This document shows, one piece after another, positions 1-9,580 of a DNA stretch of 64,000 nucleotides (the first letter of the stretch is position 1; each line of letters starts with the position of its first letter). The position numbers were made by a program, and so were the translations under genes. The stretch covers positions 141,807-205,806 of the forward strand of contig JAGWRO010000062.1 in NCBI GenBank assembly GCA_028876495.1, read 5' to 3'. The notes beneath the pieces were generated by a model. That model did not search any database, had not been told where the DNA came from, and saw nothing but the letters and a program-made list of their open reading frames with translations. The stretch is from Bacteroidota bacterium. Lineage in GTDB: Bacteria > Bacteroidota > Bacteroidia > Chitinophagales > Chitinophagaceae.

Positions 1-78
1 AACCACGTTAGCCACTACACCGTTTCCCAAAAGAATCAATATCATTGTTCCAATGAATTCTGCAATAATCGGGTTCAT
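1..78 (-). CDS. glpF: Glycerol uptake facilitator GlpF, N-terminal fragment
   Basis: This is the first 26 codons of a leftward gene that runs off the window. The translation begins MNPIIAEFIGTMILILLGNG, the typical first transmembrane helix of MIP/aquaporin-family glycerol facilitators (AEF-GT-LL--GNG). These inner-membrane channels pass glycerol into the cell. It lies 29 bp downstream of the glpK stop on the same strand, so the two are probably cotranscribed and uptake is coupled to phosphorylation. Identity rests on the short N-terminus plus the glpK/glpD context. Confidence 0.82.
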   Translation of the reverse strand, partial: MNPIIAEFIGTMILILLGNGVVANVV

Positions 79-107
79 TCGTTTTGCTTTAGTTTATGAG
101 TTGGTGA

Positions 108-1604
108 TTATTTTTTATCTGAATCAGCCCAAAATTTGGTGGCTTCCACAGCACGGTACCAGCTTTTTATTTGAGCTTGTTTGTCATCTTCTGAAGGCTG
201 ATAGCTCCGGTTAATTTTCCATTGCTGTTGCAACTGCTCTATGTTTTTCCAAAAGCCAACTGCAAGTCCGGCAAGATAAGCGGCACCGATAGCAGTAATT
301 TCAGTCACTTCCGGGCGCACAACTGATGTTTTGAGAATGTCAGACTGGAATTGCAACAAGAGATTGTTTTGTGTAGCGCCACCGTCAACTCTTAATTCAG
401 CAATGGTAATCCCTGAGTCAGATTCCATCGCTTTTAATACTTCCATCGTCTGGAAGGCAATACTTTCCAGTGCGGCTCTTGCAATGTGGCTTCGGTTCGT
501 TCCACGCGTAATTCCAAAAATACTTCCCCGTGCATATTGGTTCCAGTGTGGTGCTCCCATACCTGCAAAAGCAGGAACGATATAAACGCCGCCGCTGTCG
601 GCAACTTCAGAAGCGAGTTCTTCAATTTCAGCAGCAGATGAAATTATTTTTAATTCATCGCGCAGCCATTGAACCACCGCGCCTGCAATAAAAATACTTC
701 CTTCAAAAGCGTATTCAACTTTGTCGCCGATTTTCCATGCGATGGTTGTAATCAAATTATTTTTTGAAAGGATGGGTTTGTTGCCAATGTTCATCAGCAT
801 AAAACATCCGGTGCCATAAGTATTTTTTACCATGCCCGGTTGGTTACACATGTGCCCAAACAACGCCGCCTGCTGGTCACCCGCAATTCCGGCAATTGGA
901 ACTTTGGTACCTAACAATTGCCCTGAACTTTCACCATACACTTCACTTGAAGATTTCACTTCGGGAAGCATACTTTTGGGAATTTGAAAGATATCCAGTA
1001 ACTCTTCATCCCATGATAAAGTGTTGATATTATAAAGCATTGTGCGGGAAGCGTTGCTAACATCCGTTATGTGTAATTGGCCTTCTGTTAAGTTCCAGAT
1101 GAGCCACGAATCAATGGTTCCGAAAGCCAGTTTTCCCTGTAGCGCTTTGTCCCGTGCACCTTCCACGTGGTTCAATATCCATTGAATTTTTGTGGCAGAA
1201 AAGTAAGCGTCCAATACCAAACCGGTCTTTTCGCGGATAATAGTATCTAGATTTTTTTCTTTGAGCAGATCGCATTGTGCTGAAGTTCTGCGATCCTGCC
1301 AAACGATAGCATCGTAAACCGGTTTGCCGGTTTCTTTATCCCAAACAACTGTCGTTTCTCTTTGATTGGTAATACCGATAGCCGCTATTTCGTCAGGTTT
1401 TATTTTCTCTTTTAAAATAGCTTCTGTAATTACTGAAGCCTGTGAAGACCAGATTTCCATCGGATCGTGTTCCACCCAACCGGGTTGCGGATAAATTTGT
1501 TTAAATTCTTTTTGCGCCAAAGAAACGATTTTACCACTTTCATTAAAAAGAATGGCACGTGAGCTTGTGGTTCCCTGGTCAAGCGTGAGTATATACTTTT
1601 TCAT
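108..1604 (-). CDS. glpK: Glycerol kinase
   Basis: ATP-dependent cytoplasmic kinase making sn-glycerol 3-phosphate from glycerol. The FGGY-family N-terminal phosphate-binding signature DQGTTSSRA is at residues 9-17, followed by WQDRRTS, the [12 protein letters not shown] segment and GTGCFMLMN in the ATP-binding half. The length of 498 aa matches E. coli GlpK (about 502). The reading frame is open 19 codons further upstream, but the ATG at 1604 ([11 protein letters not shown]) gives the family start and has AGGA just before it. The glpF fragment follows on the same strand, and glpD is divergent across a 199-bp region. No frame damage is visible. Confidence 0.96.
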   Translation of the reverse strand: MKKYILTLDQGTTSSRAILFNESGKIVSLAQKEFKQIYPQPGWVEHDPMEIWSSQASVITEAILKEKIKPDEIAAIGITNQRETTVVWDKETGKPVYDAIVWQDRRTSAQCDLLKEKNLDTIIREKTGLVLDAYFSATKIQWILNHVEGARDKALQGKLAFGTIDSWLIWNLTEGQLHITDVSNASRTMLYNINTLSWDEELLDIFQIPKSMLPEVKSSSEVYGESSGQLLGTKVPIAGIAGDQQAALFGHMCNQPGMVKNTYGTGCFMLMNIGNKPILSKNNLITTIAWKIGDKVEYAFEGSIFIAGAVVQWLRDELKIISSAAEIEELASEVADSGGVYIVPAFAGMGAPHWNQYARGSIFGITRGTNRSHIARAALESIAFQTMEVLKAMESDSGITIAELRVDGGATQNNLLLQFQSDILKTSVVRPEVTEITAIGAAYLAGLAVGFWKNIEQLQQQWKINRSYQPSEDDKQAQIKSWYRAVEATKFWADSDKK

Positions 1605-1803
1605 TCCTGCAGTTATAGGTTCGAAAATATTCCTTCTAAATTTCTGTAGATTAAGTATCAAGCAAACCGTTAGTAAAGAAACTTATTCTGTCAATTTCTT
1701 TTTCGAAATAAAAGGAATCAAAATAAATAATTAGAAAGCAAATTAGTAATTTTCCGCGAAGTGCTTTTTTTTATTATTTAGAGAAAAAAATAAACACCGT
1801 TAA
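1605..1803. promoter_or_regulatory. Divergent glpK / glpD intergenic region
   Basis: This 199-bp AT-rich region separates the leftward glpK-glpF pair from the rightward glpD gene and must hold both promoters. A near-consensus Bacteroidota -7 box, TAATTTTC (consensus TAnnTTTG), lies around 1747-1754 for glpD. No repeat that would mark a glycerol-responsive operator is evident. Confidence 0.4.
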
Positions 1804-3378
1804 ATGAATTTTTTCAACAGAGACCTACTTATCAAATCTTTAAAAGAAACTGAGGAATGGGATATCCTGATTATTGGTGGAGGAGCTACAGGTTTGGGGA
1901 TTGCGGTAGATGCAACGGTGCGGGGTTTTAAAACCTTGTTGGTAGAGCAGGATGATTTTGCAAAAGCAACTTCGGGCAGAAGTACCAAACTCGTTCATGG
2001 CGGCGTGCGTTACCTGGCACAGGGCAATATTAGCCTTGTAAAAGAAGCTTTAAAAGAAAGAGGGTTTCTTCTTAAAAATGCACCTCATCTTGCCAAAAAT
2101 GAGTCTTTTGTTATTCCGTGCTTTTCATGGGCAAAAGGTTTTTTTTATGCTGTGGGACTGAAAATGTACGATTGGCTTGCGGGGAATAAAAGTATTGGAA
2201 AATCAAAATTGATTTTTAGAAAAGAAGTTGAAAAAAGATTACCTACCATAAAAAAAGCTTCTTTAAAATGCGGTGTTTTATACCATGACGGCATCTTTGA
2301 TGATGCACGGCTTGCTTTGAACCTGGCGCAAACGGTTGTTGAAAAAGGAGCAGTGGTTATTAATTATTGCAGGGTAATATCTCTATTAAAAAATGAAGGT
2401 CAAAAGATTTGCGGAGCAACAATAATGGATAAAGAAACGCAGGAAATAGTTGAGGTAAAATCAAAAGTAGTCGTGAATGCTACCGGGGTTTTTGCTGATG
2501 ATATTTTAAAAATGGACCAGCCTGAATCTAAGCCGCTCATCAGGCCCAGCCAGGGAATCCATTTAGTTTTAGATGGATCATTTCTGCAATCGGGTGACTC
2601 AATTATGATTCCTCATACAGATGATGGGCGGGTGCTGTTTGCTATTCCGTGGCACGATAAGGTTCTTGTTGGTACAACAGATACCCCTTTAAAAATCCCT
2701 TCTCCCGAACCGAGGGCACTTGAAAGTGAGGTAGAATTCGTATTGAAAACTGCTGCAAGTTATTTATCTGAAATTCCCACAAGAAAAAATGTGTTAAGTG
2801 TTTTCGCGGGGTTAAGACCGTTAGCGGCTAACGGTGATGAGACAGCAAAAACAAAAGAGATTTCAAGGAGTCATAAAGTTATTATTTCAGAAAGTGGACT
2901 GGTTTCGGTGATCGGCGGCAAATGGACTACTTATCGAAAAATGGCGGAAGATGCTATGAATAAGATCATGAATCACCAACTTCTTTCTGCAAAAAGCGGA
3001 TCCACAGAAAATGTAAAAATTCATGGATATTCAATGGAAGCAAACAAACCAGGCTCATTATCTTTTTATGGTTCAGATAAAATTGAAATTGAAATGCTGG
3101 AAGAAGAAAATGAATACTTTACACAACCTCTGAGTAAAGAAACCCATATAAAAGTGGCGCAGGTAATTTGGGCCGTTCGTAATGAAATGGCGCGAACGGT
3201 GGAAGATGTGCTTGCCCGGCGGATAAGAGTACTATTTACCGATGCGCGACTTGCCATTTTATTGGCCCCAAAAGTGGCTGATATTATGATGAAAGAATTA
3301 AACCATAATGAAATATGGAAAGCAAACCAGGTTGAAACATTTACACAATTAGCGAAAGGATATTTACCAACGCTTTGA
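1804..3378 (+). CDS. glpD: Aerobic-type FAD-dependent glycerol-3-phosphate dehydrogenase
   Basis: Oxidises sn-glycerol 3-phosphate to dihydroxyacetone phosphate and passes electrons to the respiratory quinone pool at the inner membrane. The FAD dinucleotide-binding motif GGGATGLG is at residues 25-32. It is followed by the family signature TSGRSTKLVHGGVRYLAQG. FAGLRPL and GGKWTTYRKMAED in the C-terminal half are also typical. The 524-aa length is usual for GlpD. The gene diverges from glpK/glpF, so the three complete the route from external glycerol to triose phosphate. Confidence 0.96.
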   Translation: MNFFNRDLLIKSLKETEEWDILIIGGGATGLGIAVDATVRGFKTLLVEQDDFAKATSGRSTKLVHGGVRYLAQGNISLVKEALKERGFLLKNAPHLAKNESFVIPCFSWAKGFFYAVGLKMYDWLAGNKSIGKSKLIFRKEVEKRLPTIKKASLKCGVLYHDGIFDDARLALNLAQTVVEKGAVVINYCRVISLLKNEGQKICGATIMDKETQEIVEVKSKVVVNATGVFADDILKMDQPESKPLIRPSQGIHLVLDGSFLQSGDSIMIPHTDDGRVLFAIPWHDKVLVGTTDTPLKIPSPEPRALESEVEFVLKTAASYLSEIPTRKNVLSVFAGLRPLAANGDETAKTKEISRSHKVIISESGLVSVIGGKWTTYRKMAEDAMNKIMNHQLLSAKSGSTENVKIHGYSMEANKPGSLSFYGSDKIEIEMLEEENEYFTQPLSKETHIKVAQVIWAVRNEMARTVEDVLARRIRVLFTDARLAILLAPKVADIMMKELNHNEIWKANQVETFTQLAKGYLPTL

Positions 3379-3510
3379 AAAAAATTAAATGTAATTAGTC
3401 AAAAAATAATAACGGGAAGTGATTTATTTGCTTTCCTTTGCCTGAGTTTTCTGGTTATAAAAACCAATTAAAATTTTTCCTAAAATTCCAGTCTTTTAAT
3501 TAAAACTGAT

Positions 3511-6189
3511 ATGCGAATTTCATTCAAAATACTTGCCCTTATTTCGTTGATGTTTTTTGTTTCCTGTAAGACATCTAAGATTGCTAAATCGATAGTTACT
3601 TCGGTTGTATCAGGCGAAGCGTATCACAGCAGCTATGATGATACCACATTAGCGGTCGACAACAGTTCTATCCTGATGCCTTACAATCGTTTTATTGATC
3701 CCGCAGGAACGGTAATTCGTTTTGGGAATATGGCACGGGAAAATCATAGTCTTGATTGCGTGATGCTTCCTGACGGAAATGTGTTGGCCGTAGAAGACAG
3801 GTATGGCGTGGCTTTTATTGATGTAAAACAAAATAAACTATTATTTCATCTTGATTATGCAGGAGAATACAGCGGGTTGATGAGTACCTATTCAGGATTA
3901 AAATCATACCGGGATGAAACAGGAGAGCACCTTCTTTGGGGAGCAGCGAATCCATATAAAGAAGTTTCCCTAATCCTCGATGCAGTTTGGGATGGTGAAA
4001 AAGCAGTGATTAAAGATTCGATTTCGTTTGAAGCAGCAGCGCCGGCACCATTGTCATTGCCAAACGATATTGCCATTAATGAGGAAGACGGGCAAAAATA
4101 TTTGTACGTGGTTTTAAACGGAAACAATCAACTTCAAAAACTAAGGCTGGCCGATAAAAAAATCATCTGGACAACAGCCACAGGAATGGCGCCTTTTGGT
4201 ATTGCGCTTGCCGGATCAAAAGCTTATGTTACCAATTGGGCCGGCCCGGTTCCGACTGATAAAGCAAAGGAGACTGCAGGCATTCCTTACGGAGAAGTGT
4301 ATGTAGATCACAGAACAGGCGCCACTTTAGAGGGAACGATAAGTATTATTGACTTAAAAACAGGTAATGCAGAAAAAGAGGTTGAAGTGGGGCTCCATCC
4401 CAACGCGATCATCAGCAGTAAGGATGGAAAGTTGGTGTATGTTTCAAACGGAAACAGTGATAATGTTTCAGTGATCGATACGCAAAGTGATAAGGTAATA
4501 GATTCAGTTTCTGTAAGATTGAACCCCGAAGAAAATCATTATATCGGTGATTCACCGAATGCTCTTGCTTTGAGTGAAGACGGAAAAACCTTGTATGTTT
4601 CAAATGGAATGGACAATGCGGTTGCGGTTGTAAATATTGGCGAAATTTCTTCGTCTGCTGGTGAAGAAAATGTAAAAGTGAAAGGATTTATTCCAACGGA
4701 AGCGTATCCGGCAGGCTTGGCGTTACATGGAAATTCATTGTATGTGGCCAATCTTGAAGGCGAGGGGGCAAGGACAGAAATTAATAATAGTTATAACGCA
4801 CATCACGAGGAAGCGACCATCTCTATAATTCCTCTGCCTTCTTCCAATGATTTAGATGCTTATACTAAAAAAGTAATAGAGTCAAACCTTTTGTTCCGTA
4901 CAAAAATCACCGGGCTTTTACCACGGGATGGAATTGCGCCAAAGCCGGTTCCGGAAAGGATTGGTGAACCTTCTGTTTTTAAACATGTACTTTATATTAT
5001 AAAGGAAAATCGCACGTACGACCAGGTATTGGGTGATATGAAAGAAGGAGACGGTCAACCATCTTTATGTATTTACGGAAATAATGTTACGCCCAACCAG
5101 CATAAACTCGCCAAACAATATTTGCTGCTTGATAATTATTATGCTTCAGGAAAATCTTCTGCTGAAGGACATTCATGGGCAGATGCAGCAATCGTTACTG
5201 ATTATATTGAAAAGAATGTCCGTGCATGGTTTCGTAGTTACCCGCATGTGCTATACGATGCAATGGTTTACAATAAAAATGGTTTTATCTGGAACAATGC
5301 ATTGGATCATGGAAAAACGGTCAGAATTTATGGCGAAGCCTGTGTGCCCGAATTTAATGGAAGCCTAAACTGGACAAGCATCTATCAAAATTATCTTGCC
5401 GGAAAGCAAACCGATTTTACCAACGTGACCACTATTTCAAGAGTGAAACCAATCATGTCGCAAACGTATCCTTGTTATGACGGCCATAATTTTAATGACC
5501 AGATGCGTGCGGATGCTTTTATAAATGAATTGAAGGAAGCGGAAAAAAAGCCTGGAGATCAGTTGCCTCAATTGATGGTAATGGCATTGCCGAACGATCA
5601 TACTGCCGGAATGGCACCTGGATTTCCAACACCAAGAGCAATGGTTGCAGACAACGATTTGGCATTGGGCCGTATCATTGAAGCGGTTACCAAAAGCCGG
5701 TTTTGGGATTCAACCGTTGTTTTTGTTTCAGAAGATGATTCGCAGGATGGATGGGATCATGTTTCTGCCTATCGTACTACAGGATTTGTTATCAGCCCGT
5801 ATTCTCATTTACAAAAAACGGTTCATACCAATTATAACCAAACCTGCGTGGTTCGCACCATTGAACAAATTTTGGGTTTGCCCCCGATGAATATTATGGA
5901 TGCCACCGCCTTGCCGATGTTTGATTGTTTTTCAACTGCCAGCAATAAACATTCGTTTTCTTTTGTAAAAAATAATGTTCCGTTAAATGAAATGAATAAG
6001 GGCACTGCTTCCTTAAGCGGTAAGGCGAAAAAGTTTGCACAATTTTCAATGCTTCCTGAATTTGCTCATATTGACGGAGGCAATGATGATTTACTAAACC
6101 GGATTCTTTGGTTTGCTTCAAAAGGAAATACGCCTTATCCTAAGCAACTTACTTTACCGAAGGGAGATCGGAAGGATGCCGATGATTGA
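3511..6189 (+). CDS. Bifunctional YncE-like beta-propeller / phosphoesterase lipoprotein
   Basis: An 892-aa exported protein with a lipoprotein signal ending FFVSC (Cys19). The first half is a YVTN/YncE-type beta-propeller, with blades such as the stretch containing LVYVSNGNSDNVSVIDT and a second containing LYVSNGMDNAVAVVN. The second half (from about residue 490) is an alkaline-phosphatase-superfamily phosphoesterase related to phospholipase-C-type enzymes: IIKENRTYDQVLGD, LDNYYASGKSSAEGHSWADAA, MALPNDHTAG and VFVSEDDSQDGWDHVS carry the conserved Glu/Asn, His and Asp metal ligands. This fusion is a recognised family, but its substrate is unknown to me. It is probably anchored on the periplasmic or outer-membrane side and may release phosphate from organic phosphoesters. 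Confidence 0.85.
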   Translation: MRISFKILALISLMFFVSCKTSKIAKSIVTSVVSGEAYHSSYDDTTLAVDNSSILMPYNRFIDPAGTVIRFGNMARENHSLDCVMLPDGNVLAVEDRYGVAFIDVKQNKLLFHLDYAGEYSGLMSTYSGLKSYRDETGEHLLWGAANPYKEVSLILDAVWDGEKAVIKDSISFEAAAPAPLSLPNDIAINEEDGQKYLYVVLNGNNQLQKLRLADKKIIWTTATGMAPFGIALAGSKAYVTNWAGPVPTDKAKETAGIPYGEVYVDHRTGATLEGTISIIDLKTGNAEKEVEVGLHPNAIISSKDGKLVYVSNGNSDNVSVIDTQSDKVIDSVSVRLNPEENHYIGDSPNALALSEDGKTLYVSNGMDNAVAVVNIGEISSSAGEENVKVKGFIPTEAYPAGLALHGNSLYVANLEGEGARTEINNSYNAHHEEATISIIPLPSSNDLDAYTKKVIESNLLFRTKITGLLPRDGIAPKPVPERIGEPSVFKHVLYIIKENRTYDQVLGDMKEGDGQPSLCIYGNNVTPNQHKLAKQYLLLDNYYASGKSSAEGHSWADAAIVTDYIEKNVRAWFRSYPHVLYDAMVYNKNGFIWNNALDHGKTVRIYGEACVPEFNGSLNWTSIYQNYLAGKQTDFTNVTTISRVKPIMSQTYPCYDGHNFNDQMRADAFINELKEAEKKPGDQLPQLMVMALPNDHTAGMAPGFPTPRAMVADNDLALGRIIEAVTKSRFWDSTVVFVSEDDSQDGWDHVSAYRTTGFVISPYSHLQKTVHTNYNQTCVVRTIEQILGLPPMNIMDATALPMFDCFSTASNKHSFSFVKNNVPLNEMNKGTASLSGKAKKFAQFSMLPEFAHIDGGNDDLLNRILWFASKGNTPYPKQLTLPKGDRKDADD

Positions 6190-6191
6190 TT

Positions 6192-6245
6192 ATAGTAAAT
6201 AAAGAAATAACCCCGATTTTTATTTTTGATTTTGATTTGCGAGGG
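6192..6245 (+). repeat. Dispersed intergenic repeat, copy A
   Basis: This is the first of four clear copies (others at 9389-9441, 9509-9554 and 12177-12231), plus a degenerate one at 24043-24081. The shared core reads roughly AGTAAACGAAGAAATAA, a variable 5-6 bp, then GATTTTTATTTTTGATT, then CGATTNGCGAGG. This copy starts 3 bp after the phosphoesterase stop and ends about 70 bp before the next gene. Confidence 0.7.
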
Positions 6246-6313
6246 CACGAGCATAGGAGTGAGCTGATTAGGAGCAATATCGAAACAGCTCTTCTCAAAA
6301 GAAAAACAGGAAT

Positions 6314-7126
6314 ATGGCTATACCAATTCAATACTTTTGTACCCGGTGGGGTAGTGAGCACATCAACTGGGCCGATTTTTGCCAAAAGGTAAAGGCTGAA
6401 GGATATGATGGCATTGAATATGGAATAGCGGCTTCCACTACCTCTGAGGAATTGGATGAGTTATGGAATGCTGCTGAAAAATATGGCCTTTCATTGATTG
6501 CTCAGCATTACGATACGGTGGAACCGAAGTTTTCAAGCCATTTAAATCTTTATGAACTGTGGTTGAAGAAAATTAAAAAGTACCCTTGGGTTAAGGTGAA
6601 TTCACAAACAGGCAGAGATTTTTTTTCGCCGGAAGAGAATACGCGATTAATTGAAACCGCTGCAGCAAGCGGTATGAATATCTTACATGAAACCCACCGT
6701 GGCAAGTTTGCTTTTGCTGCGCATATTACAAAAGATTATCTTAAAAGATTACCCGGACTGCGCCTGACATTGGACATTTCTCATTGGGTGTGCGTTTCAG
6801 AATCTTTCCTGGAGGATTTTGAAGATGCTGTTGAATTGGCGATCACAAGGACTGATCATGTTCATGCGCGCGTAGGCTATACCGAAGGACCACAGGTTCC
6901 TGACCCAAGAGTTTCTACATGGGAGGAGGCGCTTGAAAAACACCTTGGCTGGTGGGGCAGGGTAGTGAATTTGAAACGAAAACAGAATTTGCCTCTCAGT
7001 ATCACTCCCGAATTCGGCCCTTTTCCCTACATGGTTCCAGACTCAACAACCGGCAAACCTGTAAGTGACCAATGGGAAGTTAATGCCTGGATCATGAGGT
7101 TACTAAAAAAGCGTTATGGACAATAA
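6314..7126 (+). CDS. Sugar phosphate isomerase/epimerase (xylose-isomerase-like TIM barrel)
   Basis: A 270-aa cytoplasmic AP-endonuclease-2-type TIM barrel with the pattern of metal-dependent sugar isomerases and epimerases. The N-terminal GYDGIEYGI is strand 2. ILHETHRGKFAF supplies a Glu, LTLDISHWV an Asp and His, DHVHARVG a His and ITPEFGPF the last Glu of the usual divalent-metal site. No signal peptide is present, so it acts on an intracellular sugar, sugar acid or polyol. The substrate cannot be read from the sequence. It is convergent with the next gene across a strong hairpin. Confidence 0.8.
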   Translation: MAIPIQYFCTRWGSEHINWADFCQKVKAEGYDGIEYGIAASTTSEELDELWNAAEKYGLSLIAQHYDTVEPKFSSHLNLYELWLKKIKKYPWVKVNSQTGRDFFSPEENTRLIETAAASGMNILHETHRGKFAFAAHITKDYLKRLPGLRLTLDISHWVCVSESFLEDFEDAVELAITRTDHVHARVGYTEGPQVPDPRVSTWEEALEKHLGWWGRVVNLKRKQNLPLSITPEFGPFPYMVPDSTTGKPVSDQWEVNAWIMRLLKKRYGQ

Positions 7127-7166
7127 ATACTGGTGCAATAAACAGATGAAGGAGTGACTCTTTTTT

Positions 7167-7207
7167 CCTTAACCAGTCCCCGGTTTGTAAACGAGGACTG
7201 GTTAAGG
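7167..7207. terminator. Bidirectional hairpin between convergent genes
   Basis: A perfect 13-bp stem (7167-7179 CCTTAACCAGTCC pairing with 7195-7207) with a 15-nt loop, preceded by a run of six T on the plus strand. It sits between the stops of two convergent genes and probably ends both transcripts. The U-tract after the stem is weak in either direction. Confidence 0.7.
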
Positions 7208-7213
7208 GATTGT

Positions 7214-8128
7214 TTATCTCAAAACCATCATATCCAAACTTACATAATGCATGTTATTAGAATTGTCTTTCCAAATATTATATCGTGTAGGGTAGTAGGT
7301 ATTAGCCGGATCAAAATATTGGGGCTGCCTGATATCTTCATGAATAGTATTTCCACTTTCCAAAATGGCCATAGTAATCATTGGTTCATCAAAAATTACA
7401 TGACCATTGTAGCTACCATAAATAAATGTTTTTGTAAATAACTGCCCATGAAACTCCGGTGAAAGAAGGTCTACCCAATGGGCACCCATTTGGGGAACAC
7501 CACCGGGTATATGAAGGTATAGCGGAGGCATATACCCTGCGGGAGGATCATTTTTAAATGCAGCAGAATCAACTGTATAAGGTGGAATGGCTAATTGCGC
7601 GGCCAATGATATTTTATAAAAATGAAAATCAAAATGAGGGATGTCATATACATGTGCAGGCTCATGACCCTGGGGATTCCAATCAATTACAATATGATCA
7701 AATGGAGTTACGCTTTTTGCTTTTTGGTGCAACTTTAATGTGAAGGTGCTGGCAGCAAAATTTGTTGGATCCTGTGTAAGGCCCTGTAAGGCGCCATCAG
7801 TCATTTCAACCCCAATTGCCAATGGTTTACCATCATGAGCTATATTGATCCATGACCTTATATGTCCATTACCCATTTGCACCTGGGGACCATAAAAAGT
7901 ATTGTACTTTAAAGAAGATATTTCTGAAGCAGACTTCCTGTCTGCAAGGCCAGCCCCTGCATCAGGCATTACAATTGTTGCATTATCGTTCATTGCAAAG
8001 CTGTCATTTTGTAATGTTAAGCTTTTTATATCTTTTTTGCTGCAAGAGATAAAGGTTGCGATGAATACTGTAGTAATAATAAAATAAGTAAATAATCTTA
8101 GTGAACTAAATTTGAATTTTGTTGGCAT
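7214..8128 (-). CDS. TTHB210-like (DUF5602) lipoprotein
   Basis: A 304-aa exported protein with a lipoprotein signal ending in FISC (Cys29) followed by Ser-Lys-Lys. The body contains HVYDIPHFDFHFYKIS, a His-rich segment characteristic of the TTHB210-like/DUF5602 family, plus MGAHWVDLLSPEF and repeated His residues that could hold a metal. No enzymatic activity is known to me. It is the last of three leftward genes with the cupin and the Crp-type regulator, about 100 bp after the cupin, so the group may be one regulatory unit. Confidence 0.65.
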   Translation of the reverse strand: MPTKFKFSSLRLFTYFIITTVFIATFISCSKKDIKSLTLQNDSFAMNDNATIVMPDAGAGLADRKSASEISSLKYNTFYGPQVQMGNGHIRSWINIAHDGKPLAIGVEMTDGALQGLTQDPTNFAASTFTLKLHQKAKSVTPFDHIVIDWNPQGHEPAHVYDIPHFDFHFYKISLAAQLAIPPYTVDSAAFKNDPPAGYMPPLYLHIPGGVPQMGAHWVDLLSPEFHGQLFTKTFIYGSYNGHVIFDEPMITMAILESGNTIHEDIRQPQYFDPANTYYPTRYNIWKDNSNNMHYVSLDMMVLR

Positions 8129-8227
8129 AATAATCTTTTTTGAAATTGAGTTTTAAATTTTGAATTTACAGTTTTCTTAGAGTAAGAGAGAAATGAAAAT
8201 CTCACTCCTGTGAAATTAGAACATTTG

Positions 8228-8659
8228 CTATTTTGGTAACACAGGAATCAAACCATACCTGGTCATTACTATCTTTAGTTTTTCAATATCAGGAGGCCCG
8301 CCTGCATTTACAATTTCAGCACACTCTTTAAAGAAGTTTGGCCCAATAAGGGCTGGAGTAATTACTGCCAAAGCCTTGGCATTCTCTTGCCTTAGATTAT
8401 CAAATCCGTGTACTGCACCGCGGGGAATAAAATAAGATTCACCCTGTGCAATATCAACCGGGGTGCCTTCAACAGTAAATGTAATTACTCCTTCTAATCC
8501 ATAAATCGTTTCATCATAATGTTCATGATAATGAGGAATAGGTACTTTAGCGCCCACGGGGACAGTAAATTCAAACATCGCTACCGAGCCATTGCTATCG
8601 GCTGTTTCCAGCAGGAAATCAATTGTTACCTGCCCAACTCTGATTGTTTCTTTTTTCAT
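8228..8659 (-). CDS. Small single-domain cupin protein
   Basis: A 143-aa cytoplasmic cupin. Motif 1 is PIPHYHEHYDETIYGLEG, carrying the two His and one Glu of the classical metal site, and motif 2 is GAVHGFDNL with the remaining His. Such stand-alone cupins bind a divalent metal and act as small-molecule sensors, isomerases or dioxygenases. The substrate is not deducible here. Its neighbours are a Crp/Fnr-like regulator upstream and a TTHB210-like lipoprotein downstream on the same strand. Confidence 0.85.
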   Translation of the reverse strand: MKKETIRVGQVTIDFLLETADSNGSVAMFEFTVPVGAKVPIPHYHEHYDETIYGLEGVITFTVEGTPVDIAQGESYFIPRGAVHGFDNLRQENAKALAVITPALIGPNFFKECAEIVNAGGPPDIEKLKIVMTRYGLIPVLPK

Positions 8660-8726
8660 AATAGTTTTTAATTTATGAGCAAGCTAATTACATAAACAAA
8701 CAAAGGCTTTGATTTGAATCAAGAAA

Positions 8727-9308
8727 TTATTTGGCGACTATTTTTTTTCGAACCCGGCTTAGTGTTTCGGGTGTCATTCCTAAGTAAGCTGCAATTTGGA
8801 ACAAAGGTAAACGCAGAAGGAGTTGGGGTTCCTCGTTGAGAAACCGTATATATTTCTCTTCGGGAGTTTCAATGGTGGCTTCTCCTAATCGTTTTTTTAG
8901 CATGTAATTTGTTTCCTGCTGTGCCTTGATAAAATACATGGTAAAGGGCGCAATATTTGTAACAGTATATATCCAGTTCTTTTGATTTATTGCCAAAAGC
9001 TTACTGTCTTCAAGAGCTTGTAGATTTAATTCTGTTGGAGTATTATTTAAAAAGCTTACCAGCTCACTGCACCAACCATTTTCAACTTTAAAATAGATAT
9101 TTCTTTCTTCTCCATTGCTATTAATAAGGTATTGACGCAGGCATCCTTTCTCAATGAAATAAACTTTTCTGGAAATATCCCCTTCTTTAAATAAATATTC
9201 ATTCTTCTTCACATCAATCATTTCAATCAAGGGCATGAGTTTCAAAAAATCTTTGTCCGGGAATTCAACTATGCGTCTAAATTCTGTTAAGAGTAAAGAG
9301 TCGTTCAT
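8727..9308 (-). CDS. Crp/Fnr-family transcriptional regulator
   Basis: A 193-aa regulator. A cyclic-nucleotide-binding-type beta barrel covers about residues 25-115 (KNEYLFKEGDISRKVYFIEKG, then NGEERNIYF and the LLAI segment). A short C-terminal winged helix follows, with LPLFQIAAYLGMTPETLSRVRKK as the recognition helix. It lacks the N-terminal Cys cluster of Fnr, and the phosphate-binding cassette is not the strict cAMP type, so the ligand is unknown. It lies upstream of the cupin and TTHB210-like genes on the same strand and probably controls them. Confidence 0.88.
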   Translation of the reverse strand: MNDSLLLTEFRRIVEFPDKDFLKLMPLIEMIDVKKNEYLFKEGDISRKVYFIEKGCLRQYLINSNGEERNIYFKVENGWCSELVSFLNNTPTELNLQALEDSKLLAINQKNWIYTVTNIAPFTMYFIKAQQETNYMLKKRLGEATIETPEEKYIRFLNEEPQLLLRLPLFQIAAYLGMTPETLSRVRKKIVAK

Positions 9309-9388
9309 GGTTTTAATGATAATGTTCAGGGCATTGTGTTGTATTGTTGCCTTCCAGTTCAGGAATGTACAACAATCATCCTAAAAAT

Positions 9389-9441
9389 ACAGCAAACGAA
9401 GAAATTGAGTCAATTTTTATTTTTGATTTCGATTAGTGAGG
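9389..9441 (+). repeat. Dispersed intergenic repeat, copy B
   Basis: Matches copies A, C and D: AGCAAACGAAGAAAT, then CAATTTTTATTTTTGATTTC, then GATTAGTGAGG. It is closest to copy A in having sequence similar to GATGCC/GGCACG after the GAGG end. Confidence 0.7.
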
Positions 9442-9508
9442 ATGCCTACCGGAGATTTAGCTGTTCGCTTTTACATCTTTTCTAACGTGATTAAAATTAC
9501 TAGCGGTA

Positions 9509-9554
9509 TATAGTAAACGAAGAAATAAGTCAGATTTTTATTTTTGATCGATTA
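9509..9554 (+). repeat. Dispersed intergenic repeat, copy C
   Basis: Carries the clean 5' consensus TAGTAAACGAAGAAATAAG followed by TCAGATTTTTATTTTTGAT. It is truncated after GATCGATTA and lacks the GCGAGG end. It lies about 27 bp downstream of the hemA stop, reading opposite to hemA. Confidence 0.7.
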
Positions 9555-9580
9555 ATAGAAGTGATAAATGCTCTTTCAAT

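Larger units (their letters stand above)
9309..9580. other. Intergenic region with two repeat copies
   Basis: These 272 bp lie between the hemA stop and the start of the Crp-type regulator, both on the minus strand. They contain repeat copies B and C about 120 bp apart in the same orientation. Apart from these I see no open frame of note and no clear terminator. Confidence 0.6.
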
